The position numbers were made by a program, and so were the translations under genes. Of a DNA stretch of 64,000 bases, positions 11,701-23,238 are shown piece by piece (the first letter of the stretch is position 1; each line of letters opens with the position of its first letter). The stretch spans positions 1 to 64,000 of the forward strand of contig JARVKI010000037.1 of assembly GCA_036674765.1 (NCBI GenBank). Reading direction: 5' to 3'. The notes beneath the pieces are model-generated. The model was not told the DNA's origin. It saw nothing but the letters and a program-made list of their open reading frames with translations, and made no database searches. This stretch comes from Seiridium cupressi (lineage: Eukaryota; Ascomycota; Sordariomycetes; Amphisphaeriales; Sporocadaceae).

Positions 11701-12209
11701 AGGGGCGAACTTAAGTTTGGAGGCTTGTGTGACCAAGATGCACACTTTTTGGCCCCTGGGTCGCTGGAGGCGCGCATCTTGCCGACACGTGCTGACTTCG
11801 CCTCCGAGGACCAAGTGGAATAGTGTACGAAATCGACCATCGAAATTTTTGGACGTCACAATTCCGCTTTCCTCAATGCGGGCATAGGCTATCAATCAAC
11901 GAGCATATTTGACACCACAGGAGAGAGCTACGGTCGAACTATGGCGGTAGACTTGAAATCGGGTATTGTATCATTCTTCATGAATCGCATGTCCCTACGA
12001 CTGACTAACGAAAGCATCAAGTGATTAAGCATGCTGGAAATGCCATGCGATACCTGGGCAACGGGAGTATAATTATGACCACCTTATCAACTGCTGTATT
12101 GAGAGGGACTATCTCATACTCGAGTTCTAAGTCTGCCGTGCGCGGCCTGGCGCTCACCGCAGCATCGAAGATCTCATTGATATTCATAACATATCCTAGA
12201 TCGCAATGA
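11701..12209 (+). pseudogene. Short-chain dehydrogenase/reductase relic
   Basis: A classical SDR can be followed in one frame from 11701: SEDQVE, then an in-frame TAG at 11821-11823, then the FGR..FLNAGI stretch that carries the NAGI motif, then YGRTMAVDLKS. A spliceable intron at 11963-12021 (donor GTATTG, branch CTGACTAACG, acceptor AAG) leads into GNGSIIMTT and SYSSSKSAVRGLAL, which contains the catalytic YxxxK. After that the frame ends in unrelated residues (stop at 12207-12209), so the C-terminal third is missing. The nucleotide-binding N-terminus continues only in a shifted frame just upstream of 11701. The gene is therefore dead: nonsense codon, apparent frameshift and 3' truncation. 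It overlaps the last 14 bases of the neighbouring purine hydroxylase on the other strand. Confidence 0.75.
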
Positions 12210-15200
12210 AGAAGTTCCTCTCTCCATCCTTCGGTTGCACCCTGGCTCGCTCCATAATGGGGTCAACACAAGACAATCTAATGCGTTCCGGAGTCGCCGG
12301 ACTCTCGAGCTTCAACAACCCATCATCATCACCACCCTGCTCATGCAGCTTAGCTTTAACACCATAATCCGCACGCGCTGACTTCAATGCATCGCGGATA
12401 GCGAAGAACACCGCGCTGCCCATGAACAAAGGAGGCTCACCCACACCGCGGCTACGCTGAATTGTCCTAAGGTTTTCCCAAGTCACACCCTTGAGCAGAC
12501 GAACGTTGAACTCCTGCGGGATGTCACGGAAGCCAGGAATCTTATAAGCACCAGGCCCTTTAGTGAAGAGATTGCCTGCCATTGGGCCGTTGCGTAGCCA
12601 CAAACTCTCCTCCATGGTGAAGAGGCCCATACCTTGAACAAAGGCTCCCTCAATCTGACCGTAGTCGACTGACGGGTTGATTGACCGTCCAACATCCATC
12701 TTGATGTCGGCGCGAAGGCATGTCCACGTTCCGGTCAAGCAATCAACCTCAACCTCGGCGGCTGTCACGCCCTGAGTGAAGTAGAAGAACATCTTGCCCT
12801 TGTTCTCACCCCAGGTGTATCCAATCTCAGGCGTCTTGTAGAAGCCGTTGGCACTGAGGTTGACACGATCAAAGTAGGCAGCATGAGCCAACTCTTTCAT
12901 AGTGGCTTTCGGGCCCAGTTTCTCCCTGTATGGGGCAAGTCGAGCATTGATTTGCTCGCAGGCATTCCAGATGGCATATCCATTCAGGTCAGAGGACGCT
13001 GATGCAGCAGTTGCCGAGGTGTTCGCGACAGTGTTAGTGGATGTGTCGGAAATGTGGACGTCCTCTAGTGGAACTTGGAGTGCTTCTGCCGCGAGCATCG
13101 ACATTTTGGTGTGTAGGCCTTGACCCATCTCAGTACCACCATGGGCCACAAGCACCGAGCCATCGTGGTAGATGTGTACAAGAGCGCCGGCTTGGTTGAA
13201 CCACAGGGCAGTGAAAGAGATACCAAACTTGGTTGGGATAAGTGCCAAGCCTCGCTTGCGCCACTTATGAGCAGCGTTAAACTCGGTCACGGCCTTGCGC
13301 CGGTTGGCGTAATCCGACTCTTCCTGTACTTGCTTGTACATGAGAGGTACGTGCCAGTCCTGAATAGTCTGATTGAAATGGGTCTCCCCATCGGCTTCAT
13401 AGAAATTGATTTGTCGAAACTCCTCTACCGGCATGCCTAATCGGTCTGCAACCTCGGACATATAGGACTCTGCCATGAACATGCCTTGAGGACCACCAAA
13501 CCCACGGAACGCCGTGTTAGACATGGTATTGGTTTTGCAAAGACGACCACGGACATGGACATTGGGAATCTTGTAGCAACCGTCGATGTGAGTCATCGCT
13601 CGCTCGCAGACGGCAGCACTCAGATCGAAAGACCAACCGGCATTGTTGAAGACGTCAACATCTAGAGCCTGGAGCTTGCCATCCTTGTTCACACCAACCT
13701 TCCACTTGGCAAGGAAGGGGTGACGCTGCCCAGACATAACCATGTCCTCGTCTCGGTTCAGCATACATCTAACGGGTCGCCCGGTTTTTTGGGCTGCAAG
13801 AGCCATGATGGTACTTAGCAAGACACATCTTGTCTCTTTACCACCAAAACCACCACCGAGTCGCTTGACACGGGCGACAACCTTGTTGGCTGGGACCTGA
13901 AGTATCCGAGCAGCGAACATTTGGCTATGATCATAATTAATCCATGTGCCTGGCGGCAAAATTCTGGGAGTTCTTACCTTTCCGTGGGATTTTGACTGCT
14001 GGTCCAAATCTCATATTCGCCCTCGGGGTGTGGGATGGCTAAGCAAGCATTCGTTTCAAGGTAGAAGTGTTCCTGGCCGCCCATACGACTTACACCGGTG
14101 AACGTATAATCGCAGTTCTTGAAGGCTTCGTCCACATCACCCTTTTTGATGTATCGAAAGTACTTGTGGAAGCTTTCTTTCTCGATAGCCTCCTCCATGG
14201 TGAAGATTGCCGGCAGGTCTTCGTACTCAATCTTGACTGCCCGGACACCCTCGGCTGCCTTTGCTTGTGAGGTAGCTAAAACGATCGCTATTGGTTGACC
14301 CGCAGTAAATATTTCGTCTTCGGCGAAGAAAACATCATCAAAATTCGGTGCACCCCATTTATTATCGGAAAGATGATGGAGATCATCCTTATCCACAACG
14401 TCAACGACACCAGGAATGTCCAAGGCAGCCGTGTAGTCCCGCGAAATAATCTTGGCGTGTGGCCGCGTTGTGAATACAATGGCTGCACAGAGCTCGTTCT
14501 TGAGCGGCGGGATATCATCCGTGTATTGCGCTTCTCCTGTGACTTGTTTCAGGGCTGCCACGTGATTCATCGGCTTGCCGATAGTTTGTTTCGAATAGTC
14601 GGCTGTCGCTTCTCGATCTTCATAACCTTTAGAAAGTTCCCTCTCAAGCTCCTCGACAGCTTGACTGTCACCATGTGCACTCTCAACTTTGAGTTCCGAA
14701 AGTACCTCTTGGTAGAACCTGTAGAAGAAACTAAGAGCCAGAGACCTTCTGTATGATGCCATGCCTCCCGGAACACTGAAATCCAGGCTAAAGTCTTGCT
14801 CCAGTGTATTCATGGCACCCTCCAGGGTATCAGGATGGGCAAACATCTTGCCCACAAGATACTCATTGGTCTTTTTCGCGGCTACGGTGAAAGGAGCCAT
14901 ACCACCGTAAACCAAGTTTGCGCCCTCGACAGTACCCTTTTCGTCCACTGTGACATGTAGAGCAGAAGTCACGATGGCGATATCATCATCCTTTCGCTTG
15001 GCTTGTTTGTAAGCCCGGTAAAAGTCGCCCTTTTCCTTGGTGATTGGAATGCGGATGGATGCGATAATGGCATCTGGTTCAAGAGCTGTCCTGCGATATC
15101 CTTTGAAGAACCCGGACATTGGTATCTTCGTAGTCTTACTCTGAGACTTGGCAATCAAAACACAATCAGCTGCCATGAAGCATGGATTCAGATCGGAAAT

Positions 15201-16414
15201 CGGAGATGCGGTAGCCAGATTTCCTGCGGGCGTGCCAACATTTCTGATCTGTCTACCGGCGAAGTATTTGAGCTGCTTATACATAGCCTCAAATACTTGT
15301 CCACGAGCAGGCCCATAATGCTTGATTGCTTCCTGGCATATGTTCTCCATATCGGTGAGGACAACGTTTCCGCCAATCTCCAAGTGGTCGTCATTGAAGC
15401 TGTATTGACGCAACTCGGGAATATCTCCAACGAATACTGAAACAGGATATTTCATGGCCTTGAATTTGACCTCAATTTGGGTTTCGGTGCTTCCTCCAAT
15501 GATCTTGGCGTCTTGGTATACGCTCTTGATTTCCAGTAGCTGCGACAATGTTACTGGCCGGAACCATCTCTTTCGCTTATTGCCAAAAGCAAGTGGCTTG
15601 AACTCATGCTTTTTAAGGGTAGGTGGGAATATAAGCTCAGTATCGGGGTTGTACTCGATAAAGCCCGGTGGGTTGAACCTCTTGATAGGTTGGCCATCGT
15701 CAAGGCTCTTGGACTTGCAGCAGCCGGCTTCTCCCTTTGCGCCATTGCCATTTTCCATGCAACAGCCAGTGCCGCCGTTCGAACTGCTTTTACCGCAGCC
15801 TCTGTCGACACTGAATGTCTGAGCAGCATCCAAGATGGGCCTGTACCCCGTGCAACGACATAAGTTCCCATCAAAGGCCTCCTCGATGTCGTGGTCGGTA
15901 GGGGCATCATTGTTCCTTAACAGGGCATACAAGCTCATAACGATACCTGGCGTGCAGAAGCCACACTGGCTTCCATTGCTCTTGGCTATCCGCTCTTGTG
16001 TTGGATGGGGCCTTTTTGTATTGCCTATACCCTCGATCGTGATCACATGTTTCCCATCGACACTCGCCAGCGGGGCGAGGCAGGCATTAACGCTGGCATG
16101 GTATATTTGCTTGGTTGTCGGATTATACTGGCTGATGACGACTGTGCAGGCACCGCAACCACCTTCCGCACAGCCTCTGATACCCGGGGTTAGCATTTGT
16201 AGCGGACCATGGTGTCTCTAGAGCCGGGAATGGGGCCTCACAGTTTAGTCCCGGTCAAACCGATCCCGCGCAGATACTCCAGCAACGTGACCTCGGGGTC
16301 TATCTCGTCGAGCACAACGCGCGTGCCATTGAGGAAGAACCTGATGGTGTCGTCGAAGGCCGTCTTCAAGGTGGGCGTGGACTCCCTTTCCGGAGAAATC
16401 GCAATTGGGGCCAT
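12196..16414 (-). CDS. hxA: Xanthine dehydrogenase / purine hydroxylase I
   Basis: Deduced exons: 16414-16242, 16176-13978 and 13924-12196, about 1366 residues, the normal family length. Intron 1 (GTGAGG...TATCAG) rejoins TGTKL to GCAEGGCGAC; intron 2 (GTAAGA...CATAG) rejoins NPTE to SQMFAAR. Domains in order: N-terminal [2Fe-2S] (CAEGGCGAC near residue 60), helical [2Fe-2S] (CGFCTPG and CRCTGYRP), a cysteine-rich linker, the FAD domain, and the molybdopterin domain. Mo-site motifs are intact: GGGFGGKETR, CERAMTH (substrate arginine), FRGFGGPQG, GGTEMGQGLH (substrate glutamate) and RGVGEPPL (catalytic glutamate). It oxidises hypoxanthine to xanthine and urate, the entry to purine use as nitrogen source. 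Fungal homologues are controlled by purine induction and nitrogen repression; no site was assigned here. It stands without other purine-pathway genes. Confidence 0.95.
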
Positions 16415-17872
16415 GTTGAGAGCTGGGTATTCTGTGGTTATCTTGCTTATACGGGCACTAGTGTATGGCTCTCGTCATCCCCGCGAGACAAGGTTGAGGC
16501 AGTCCCAATGCGTGTTCCGACACTGGCGACTGAGGGCGTAGACGAGGACCAGAAAACTATCCTCTCGAGGACGATGCAAGGAAAATTCTCGTGACCCAAG
16601 TCGCAGTGTGGTATTCACAGATAACTCGGGGATTACACATGGAATGGATCTCATATCGGTGGGGTGGCAAGGGACGTTTAAAGCTGGGAGCTTCGAACCG
16701 CCGGGTCCCGATGTTGCAGATACCCACGGCGGATCTTCTCTCGGGATAGTGCTAAGCAGACGGCCAAGCCTGAAATAGTTAGAGAAGGTCGGGGGCCCAG
16801 CAAATGAGAGTGACGAGATAGAGGATTAGCCTCCTGATAGGGGAAGGTTGTACCGCGTCGTCGGCTTGCTATCGAGCAAGATCCTAGGCTGTCAGCGCGT
16901 CGATGGGGAACACATGGGGCGGTCGGCGACGGGCAGTGGCGGGGTCGTCAACTCCTAGAAGGGTCCTGCTTCGGCCGGCTCCGTCATCTGACTTGCTAGA
17001 ACTAGTGGGTGCTAAGTCCCTCACGATAAGCCTCCGACGGCATTTCCTCTGGGAGGCACTGCCAAGAGTAAAAATATTCCTTGGATCGACTCCTTTGCAC
17101 GTTTCACTGCAACACTTCCATCCTTGGGTTCTGGACGCGACTTCCAAGTTTGATATGGCTTCCTCTTCCTCCGGTCTCTTTCGACGGGAGCATAACAGCT
17201 TGTGCAGTTAACAGAATAGCTGATGTGTGGGATGTTGCATGTCCCATCCTACACCAAGTAGACTAGTAGATGCACAACCGTTCGCAGCACGCGTGAAGAC
17301 TGAGCAAGAGTCTTGCCACTCTAAAGATGGGCAATCATCGACTCATTCCCAATGCATTGAGACATGGCTACCGATCATTATCCTATATGTACAGCAGGTC
17401 TTGGTGTGTTCCAAGGTTGTGTATTTGCTGCAAGCTCATTAGCTTGAAAATCGACACTGGTGCACTGAGTCTCCTACGTATACCCGCTAAAACCAACGGG
17501 TTGCTGGCTACTGTGTTTCGATACACAATTGCAAGGGGTAATCCGTGTGACTTTGCGTAACCAAAACCATAAACAATGTCTCTGGGGTTGAACTCTTGCG
17601 GCAACTGCTGCTCAAAACCTGTCCTGATCTGGTGCATCTCTCGGTAATAAGTCGAGCCTTCACATTCACAACTAGGCAATCTGTCAAAATGACCAGGGCA
17701 AAAAGCTGGGTAGCACTACGATGTAGTTAAGTACGATGAACTAAATCCATTACCCGCTGTAGACCTTGAGAATTACAACACGATTTTTCCCACTGCTGGT
17801 ATCCGAAGATTTCCTCGAGGAAATTTCTCTTGTTAATGACCGCTCACTTCTGCTTCAAAATGGGCTGAAAAT
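16415..17872. other. Intergenic between divergent genes
   Basis: About 1.45 kb between the purine hydroxylase start and the aldehyde dehydrogenase pseudogene. It must contain the hydroxylase promoter. Open frames on both strands look like chance. No RNA gene seen. Confidence 0.45.
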
Positions 17873-19452
17873 ATGACCATGACGAAAAATCAAAACGACT
17901 TGGAGTTCTTCAATATGATCGGCGGCAAATCGCGCCCAGCGGATAAATACGATAAAGTCATGGATCCCCGAGCAGAAGAAGAATTGCAGGATGCGCCTAC
18001 CGCTTCGACAAAGGGCCTCGACGATGCGGTAGCAGCCAGTCAGGAAGCATTCAAGTCTTTCAGATGGAGTACCAACGCTGAGCGACGAGAACTACTCTTG
18101 GCAGTACGTCAGAATATACTGAATAACGTCGAGCTCTTCACCGCCATCCTGGCCAGAGAAACGGACAAGTCCGAGCTGATGGCCCAAATTGAAGTTAAAA
18201 GAACAGCTTTTCACTTCGAATCTTACGGTCAATAATGCAAACTCTTGAATCTGCAGTGTAGAAAGGTTTATCATAAAGTAGCGGATACGCAACTAGAAGA
18301 TGAGCTCCAATACGAGGATAATGAGGTCAAAATCGTTAGTACCCACATTCCATACGGGGTGATAGACGCCGTTTCCCATGGAGTTTCTCCTTGATCCTCA
18401 GCGCCATCAAGATCTCCTCGGCCTTAGCCACACGAAATTGCGTGATCATCAAACCGTCTCCTTTCACACCATACCCGATTCTGAACGCTTGCGAGTTGGC
18501 ACAATCCCGTCGTACCTACGAGGTTTTACCAAGCTCTGAGTGATAATGCAAACATCGGCGAACAGATGACACTCCATCCTGGGATAGCTCATATCAGCTT
18601 CACGGGCACGACAAACGTCGAAAGGAAGATTGCCGCAATATGTGCTAGAACGTGAAGAAAGTCATTCTAGAAACGGCCAGCAACCATGCCTCCATAGTCT
18701 GCGAGGACTCCAACCTGGCGGAGGCTGTGCCAAAGGTCGCTCAAGTCTGTCTGTTCCACGCCGGCCAGATATGCGTTGCTGCAAAGCGCATATACGTCCA
18801 TGAAATGATCTATGACGAATTCTTGAATATGCTGAAGGAAAACAAGAAATACGCCATTGCAGAGGACGCTTCGATGCCTTTGATGTTCGATCCTCTGTCG
18901 AACAGGGTCAACTACGAGCAGTGCTTAGACATCCTTGATGACCGTAAGAAAAATGGTCATAATATCATCACAGGAGGAGAAGATACCCCTGATAGAAAAG
19001 GATTTTGGATAGCACCCATCATCGTCACCAGACCGCCCGAGGATTCGTACTTGGTCGCTGAAGAGCAGTTTGGTAAGCTGGAGATTAACATGATGTGTGG
19101 TTTCTGGACACTAACATATCCCCACGCAGGTCCTATTATACCAGTCATGTCATGGGCTGACGAAACGGATGTGATCGCTCGCTCGAATATCCATAACGGT
19201 GGGCTGGGCGCTTCTTTTCATACCCCTGATCTCGACCGCGCACAAAAGATCGCAAGGCAATTAGAGTCGGGCACAGTCTGGATCAACAAGTCGAAGATCC
19301 CGCATCACGCCAGCTTTGTCGAGGCCATGAAACTGAGCGGATATGGTGGCGAGCTGGGAAAGCAAGCCTTGCTTTCCTATTGCTATACAGACATTTCAAT
19401 TTGGGAAGTGATGCAATGCAAGAAATGTATGCGAGCAGGTCTTTTCTTGTGA
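17873..19452 (+). pseudogene. Aldehyde dehydrogenase pseudogene
   Basis: Family sequence runs through the whole interval but in several frames. The N-terminal part (AVAASQEAFKSFRWS..., 17873 on) is followed by a plausible intron at 18194-18256. Then TQLEDELQYEDNEVKIVSTH leads into a frame break near 18380 inside the SPWNF motif, a second near 18505 and a third near 18651. The C-terminal part from 18652 is open. It has KKVILETA (the LE(L/T)xG-type motif, glycine lost), the catalytic cysteine in FHAGQICVAAKR, an intact-looking intron at 19073-19129 (GTAAGC...CACGCAG) and SGYGGELGKQ. Intact relatives are NAD(P)-dependent aldehyde dehydrogenases of about 470-490 residues. The damage is indels, not the C-to-T stops seen at the right end of the window. 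An alternative, three unrecognised tiny introns, is unlikely. Confidence 0.85.
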
Positions 19453-20303
19453 ATGAGCAAATCAAAACATTTCGTCATTTCAACACCTGTATTTCATTCA
19501 TCAATACAAACATGATCATATTAATCTTTGTAAGGTATTTTTCCTCTTATGAAGCATAATGGGTTCCTGTATGGAGGAACTGGACGACCGCAGACTCTTA
19601 CTCCACATCTGCCTCTATATTATCTTAACGCTGGTACCTCGACTCAACTATAATAAGGAGGGTAGTTGCTTACGTGAGATGCTACCCAGCACTTCGCAAC
19701 TTCGGCACTCAAGATCAAAAATTAAAGCCACGAAACCCAGCAATGGCCCGACAAGCAGACATGTGTTGGTTGAGATGGGGATTATTCCATTCGGCGTTAA
19801 ATAAGCCCAACTTCCTCGCTCCAAAGTTGCAGATATCCGTCAAGGGTACCCTTCGGTCTTTAGCCAAAACGCCTAGATGTAATATGCACGCCGCGCAGTG
19901 AATTCCGACGTCAGAACACCTCCAACTTAATGCCTAACGGCGCTGACACCCTCTCGGCAGTAACTTCTACTATCCCGTTGCACATCCTGGCGCGTGCATG
20001 CTGTTTGCATCGATCTGATGTAGGAATACGCCATGTTTCGCGTCGCGTTCTCCTAAGCCCATAGTTCGGTGTCGACGATCTGGTCTTCACCGAATAATTA
20101 TTAGTAGGTCGGACTTGTGATGACAGGATGCGATGTAATGGAGCAGATTATATACAACAGCGCCTTTGTTTGGCATGAGCTCGAAAGCTGAGAGTCAAGT
20201 CGCCTATCACACCATGACGACGAGCTTGAATTAAAACACTATCCAGACACTTCTTGCAAGCAATATTCCAAATCATAAGCCGGACCAGATCAATTGCATC
20301 GTC
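19453..20303. other. Intergenic, no gene seen
   Basis: About 850 bases before the Gre2-like gene; the last part is its promoter and leader. No feature recognised. Confidence 0.45.
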
Positions 20304-21404
20304 ATGTCTTCACCAGTTTCGAAGCGTGTCCTCCTGACGGGCGCGAACGGCTACCTAGCCCAGCACATTCTCTCCCAATTCCTCGCCGCTGGACACTCAG
20401 TCCGGGGTATCGTGCGCAGCGTCTCTAAAGCCTCTCAGCTTCAAGCATCGCCTGTGTTCTCCTCCTATCCATCCTCCAAACTGGACTTCGCCGTGGTCCC
20501 CGACATGACCATACCCGGAGCTTTCGGTCAAGTTCTCATGTCAGAGCCTCCATTCGACTGGGTGATCCACACTGCCTCGACCTTCAACTACCGCAAAGCA
20601 GACAGCAATTCGTCCAGCGAGGAGAACTTCCTCAATCCCGCCATCAAGGGCACCACGGAGATCCTGTCAGGCATCAGGCGGGTCGCGCCAGCAGTGCGAC
20701 GAGTGATCTTGACTTCATCCATGGCTGCCGTACTGAGCTGGGAGAAGGATTTCCAAGCGGTCACGCACCCGGCCCGCATCTTCACTGGCCAGGACTGGAA
20801 CCCAATCTCCTGGGAAGAAGCCTTGACGTCCAGCGTTCCCAACCGTGCCTACCAGGCCTCCAAGACCTTCGCCGAGCGAGCGGCCTGGGAATTCGTCGAG
20901 AAGGAGAAGCCGGGCTTCGAACTCGTAACGATGAATCCGCCTGCGATCTTCGGCCCACTGATGGACGCGGGCCAACTTGCGAGCCCGCAGGAACTGAACC
21001 AGAGCACCTGGCATATCTACTCACAGCTGCTCTCTCCGGAGCACGATAACACCCACCCGGTGCCTCCTACCTTCCTGCATCTATATGTCGATGTGCGTGA
21101 TGTTGCGAGGGCGCATCTTCTCGGCGCCGCTGTCCCAGAGGCGGGCGGGAAGAGATTTGTGTTGTGCGCTGGCGAGATGAGCATGCAGCGAATTGCAAAC
21201 CTTCTCAGGGAGGCACTTCCTGTGAAGAGAGACGTCGTTCCTAAGGGGGATCCAGAGAACTGGAGGATGGAGGAGGGCACCTTTATGGCTAGTAGTGCGG
21301 ACGCGGAGAACATCTTGGGTTTGAAGTTTACAAGCGCGGAGAGCACAATTGGAGATATGGGAAAACAAATGGTTGAGCTCGAAAAGAGGGCTACTCAGCA
21401 ATAA
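20304..21404 (+). CDS. NAD(P)-dependent reductase, Gre2 / dihydroflavonol-4-reductase-like
   Basis: An uninterrupted protein of 366 residues. It begins with the extended-SDR cofactor loop TGANGYLA (residues 12-19), has the active-site serine strand ILTSSMAAV (135-143) and the catalytic pair Y183-x3-K187 in AYQASK. The MNPPAIFGP segment that follows is typical of the family. Fungal members related to yeast Gre2 reduce methylglyoxal, isovaleraldehyde and diverse ketones with NADPH in the cytosol; others act in secondary metabolism. The upstream region is GC-poor and the first ATG gives a normal N-terminus. It is isolated from the dead genes to its left and may start the conserved part of the window. 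Exact substrate unknown. Confidence 0.9.
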   Translation: MSSPVSKRVLLTGANGYLAQHILSQFLAAGHSVRGIVRSVSKASQLQASPVFSSYPSSKLDFAVVPDMTIPGAFGQVLMSEPPFDWVIHTASTFNYRKADSNSSSEENFLNPAIKGTTEILSGIRRVAPAVRRVILTSSMAAVLSWEKDFQAVTHPARIFTGQDWNPISWEEALTSSVPNRAYQASKTFAERAAWEFVEKEKPGFELVTMNPPAIFGPLMDAGQLASPQELNQSTWHIYSQLLSPEHDNTHPVPPTFLHLYVDVRDVARAHLLGAAVPEAGGKRFVLCAGEMSMQRIANLLREALPVKRDVVPKGDPENWRMEEGTFMASSADAENILGLKFTSAESTIGDMGKQMVELEKRATQQ

Positions 21405-21755
21405 AGGGGCATCGAATCCCTGTGTGAGAGATAGTTCGGCGAACTATATTTGGCGTCGTTTTTTCTAGAGATATATGCCATAGTCTTGCTATCATTCATC
21501 TATGAAATTCCAGTGTGGCATAGGACGACCTTGTATACCTCTCGGACTTACATTGAAGAGTGATGCCCAGCCATGCCGACTTGACCACGCCATTCAGAAC
21601 TAAAATAGCTGAGTCAATAAAGAGCCACCGTGAAATATCGGGTATCATTGAATAATCCTACAACCTGAAAATATTGCAAAAGGAGCAGTTGTCTCAACGC
21701 CAGCGCTATGCAATCCAAATCACGGCTCTCCAAAACTTCCCATGCGAGTCCCATG
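21405..21755. other. Convergent 3' intergenic region
   Basis: 351 bases between two convergent stop codons; contains both 3' untranslated regions. No other feature seen. Confidence 0.5.
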
Positions 21756-22676
21756 CTACTTCTCTCCCGAGATCATCCTGACAATGCCAATCAGCAAGCT
21801 CAGAAACAGACCGGCACCAATCATGACTTTCAAGCGATCACTGTGAATACCATGCTCCCTCGCCAACCATCCCGCGCTCCCGAGGGGCCAGAGGAATCCC
21901 ACAGTTACACCCCAGATCATTGCATCAAGCCATCCCAGGAGTCCCACCTCGTCACTCTCAAAACCTCCGCCCATGCTGGCACCAACTCCTCCACCGGTAG
22001 TCGGCATTGCGCCGTTGTCATCGATCCATGCATCTTCCATGCGCCGGAAACTGTCCGGAGACGGCAGCGTGTCGGGCGTGAACCGCGCGCTGTGTATAGA
22101 GCGGAACTGTAGGCGCAGCTGGTTGACCTCTGCAGCCGAGAAGCCTGTGTTGATGAGGCGATCAAATCCCCGCGGCGTCGCAGAAGAACTTGTATTCAAC
22201 GCAGGTGTGCCGGGCGGAAGGGGCGATCTTGCGGAGGGCGACGGGCTCGGGGCCGTGTCCGACACTGGGACGCTGGCAGCCTCAGCCTCGGCTTTCAGTT
22301 CGGCATCTGTCAGCGAGTCGCCGATGCTGCAGTTAACGTATATCCTCTGCAACGGTTGGCGGTTTGCGACACCTTTTCCTTTGCCCTTGGCATCGCCGTC
22401 GTCGTCGGCCCGCGGTGGAGGCGGAGGCGCACGGAGAACTGAGCTGAGAGCCGCGGTGTCCGGCAGGATCTTGCCGCCTTGGATGAAACGCAGACGGCGC
22501 TGGGAGTTGGGTTCGGCGAGGCGGCTGCGGATCAAATTCTTGAGGGAGATGACGGTGGTCTGCGACGGGTGCGGGATGTCGAGATCGAGGTCAGGTACGC
22601 TGGCACTGAAGCGGATTGTCAGGGACAAGGGCGGCGCCGAGGACGTCGCCAGAGGTGGTGGTTTGAGTGTCGTCAT
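21756..22676 (-). CDS. dsc3: DSC E3 ubiquitin ligase complex subunit 3 (Dsc3-like)
   Basis: Taking the ATG at 22676 (MTTLKPPPL) gives 306 residues; the frame is open 49 codons further upstream but that part is not family-like. The N-terminal half is a ubiquitin-like fold (LTIRFSASVPDL, LKNLIRSRL, RRLRFIQGGKILPD). The second half has RGFDRLINTGFSAAEVNQLRLQF, the conserved C-terminal block of fungal DUF2407 proteins. Two hydrophobic segments follow (WLDAMIWGVTVGFLWPLG and VMIGAGLFLSLLIGIVRMI). Dsc3 belongs to the Golgi/endosomal Dsc ubiquitin ligase that releases the SREBP transcription factor in filamentous fungi and sorts orphan membrane proteins. Proline- and serine-rich linkers separate the parts. 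It is divergent from the aminotransferase with about 560 bases between. Confidence 0.85.
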   Translation of the reverse strand: MTTLKPPPLATSSAPPLSLTIRFSASVPDLDLDIPHPSQTTVISLKNLIRSRLAEPNSQRRLRFIQGGKILPDTAALSSVLRAPPPPPRADDDGDAKGKGKGVANRQPLQRIYVNCSIGDSLTDAELKAEAEAASVPVSDTAPSPSPSARSPLPPGTPALNTSSSATPRGFDRLINTGFSAAEVNQLRLQFRSIHSARFTPDTLPSPDSFRRMEDAWIDDNGAMPTTGGGVGASMGGGFESDEVGLLGWLDAMIWGVTVGFLWPLGSAGWLAREHGIHSDRLKVMIGAGLFLSLLIGIVRMISGEK

Positions 22677-23238
22677 CTTGGATGCGGATGGAAACTGTGG
22701 TATAGCATCATTTCGAATGCGCGAGTTGGGTCGACCGTTTGGTCCAGGCAAGTACGTTAGGCTAGGATGATGTATGAACCACCGGGACAATGGTTCAATC
22801 AAACTTGTGGTTGTGAACTTCACAGATCCCTGCGATAGCTTTAACTGCGTAATGTAGTGCTATTGTACATGTAGCGATTGCATTGCAGGGAGCATTAATG
22901 GTCCAAGCTTTCTACCTACATTAGTTAGGTAACTCTGGGGTTCAATCCAACCCCGATGACGGCCGTCACATAGGTAACACATCCATAAGGTATCCAGCTC
23001 AGCTCAGCAAAGACCGACGAGGCCCGCACTTTTGATTTGACGCAGTGAAATTGTATTGCAGTAGTCGAGACGTCTGCAGTCACGTTGGTGGATAGCACCC
23101 AGAGGAAGTCGGAGTCAGATTATTCTCTTCATGAAGCGACTCTCAGGACTAGGGACTTGTATCCGCAACAACACCCTCACAAATTACACTACACTAACAA
23201 CAGGATCATTTTCAACTCATAGGGGCTTCTCTTCAACC
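22677..23238. promoter_or_regulatory. Shared upstream region of dsc3 and the aminotransferase
   Basis: 562 bases between two divergent starts, so both promoters must lie here. It includes short CT-rich stretches near 23170-23235, ahead of the aminotransferase ATG. No specific regulator site can be named. Confidence 0.5.

Noticed and set aside
21973..22770. Long plus-strand frame of 265 codons
   Set aside because: Antisense shadow of dsc3; sequence is low-complexity and the dsc3 strand carries clear domains.
22934..22955. GGGTTCAATCCAACCCC as a possible tRNA T arm
   Set aside because: Stem can form but no matching acceptor, D or anticodon arms occur nearby.
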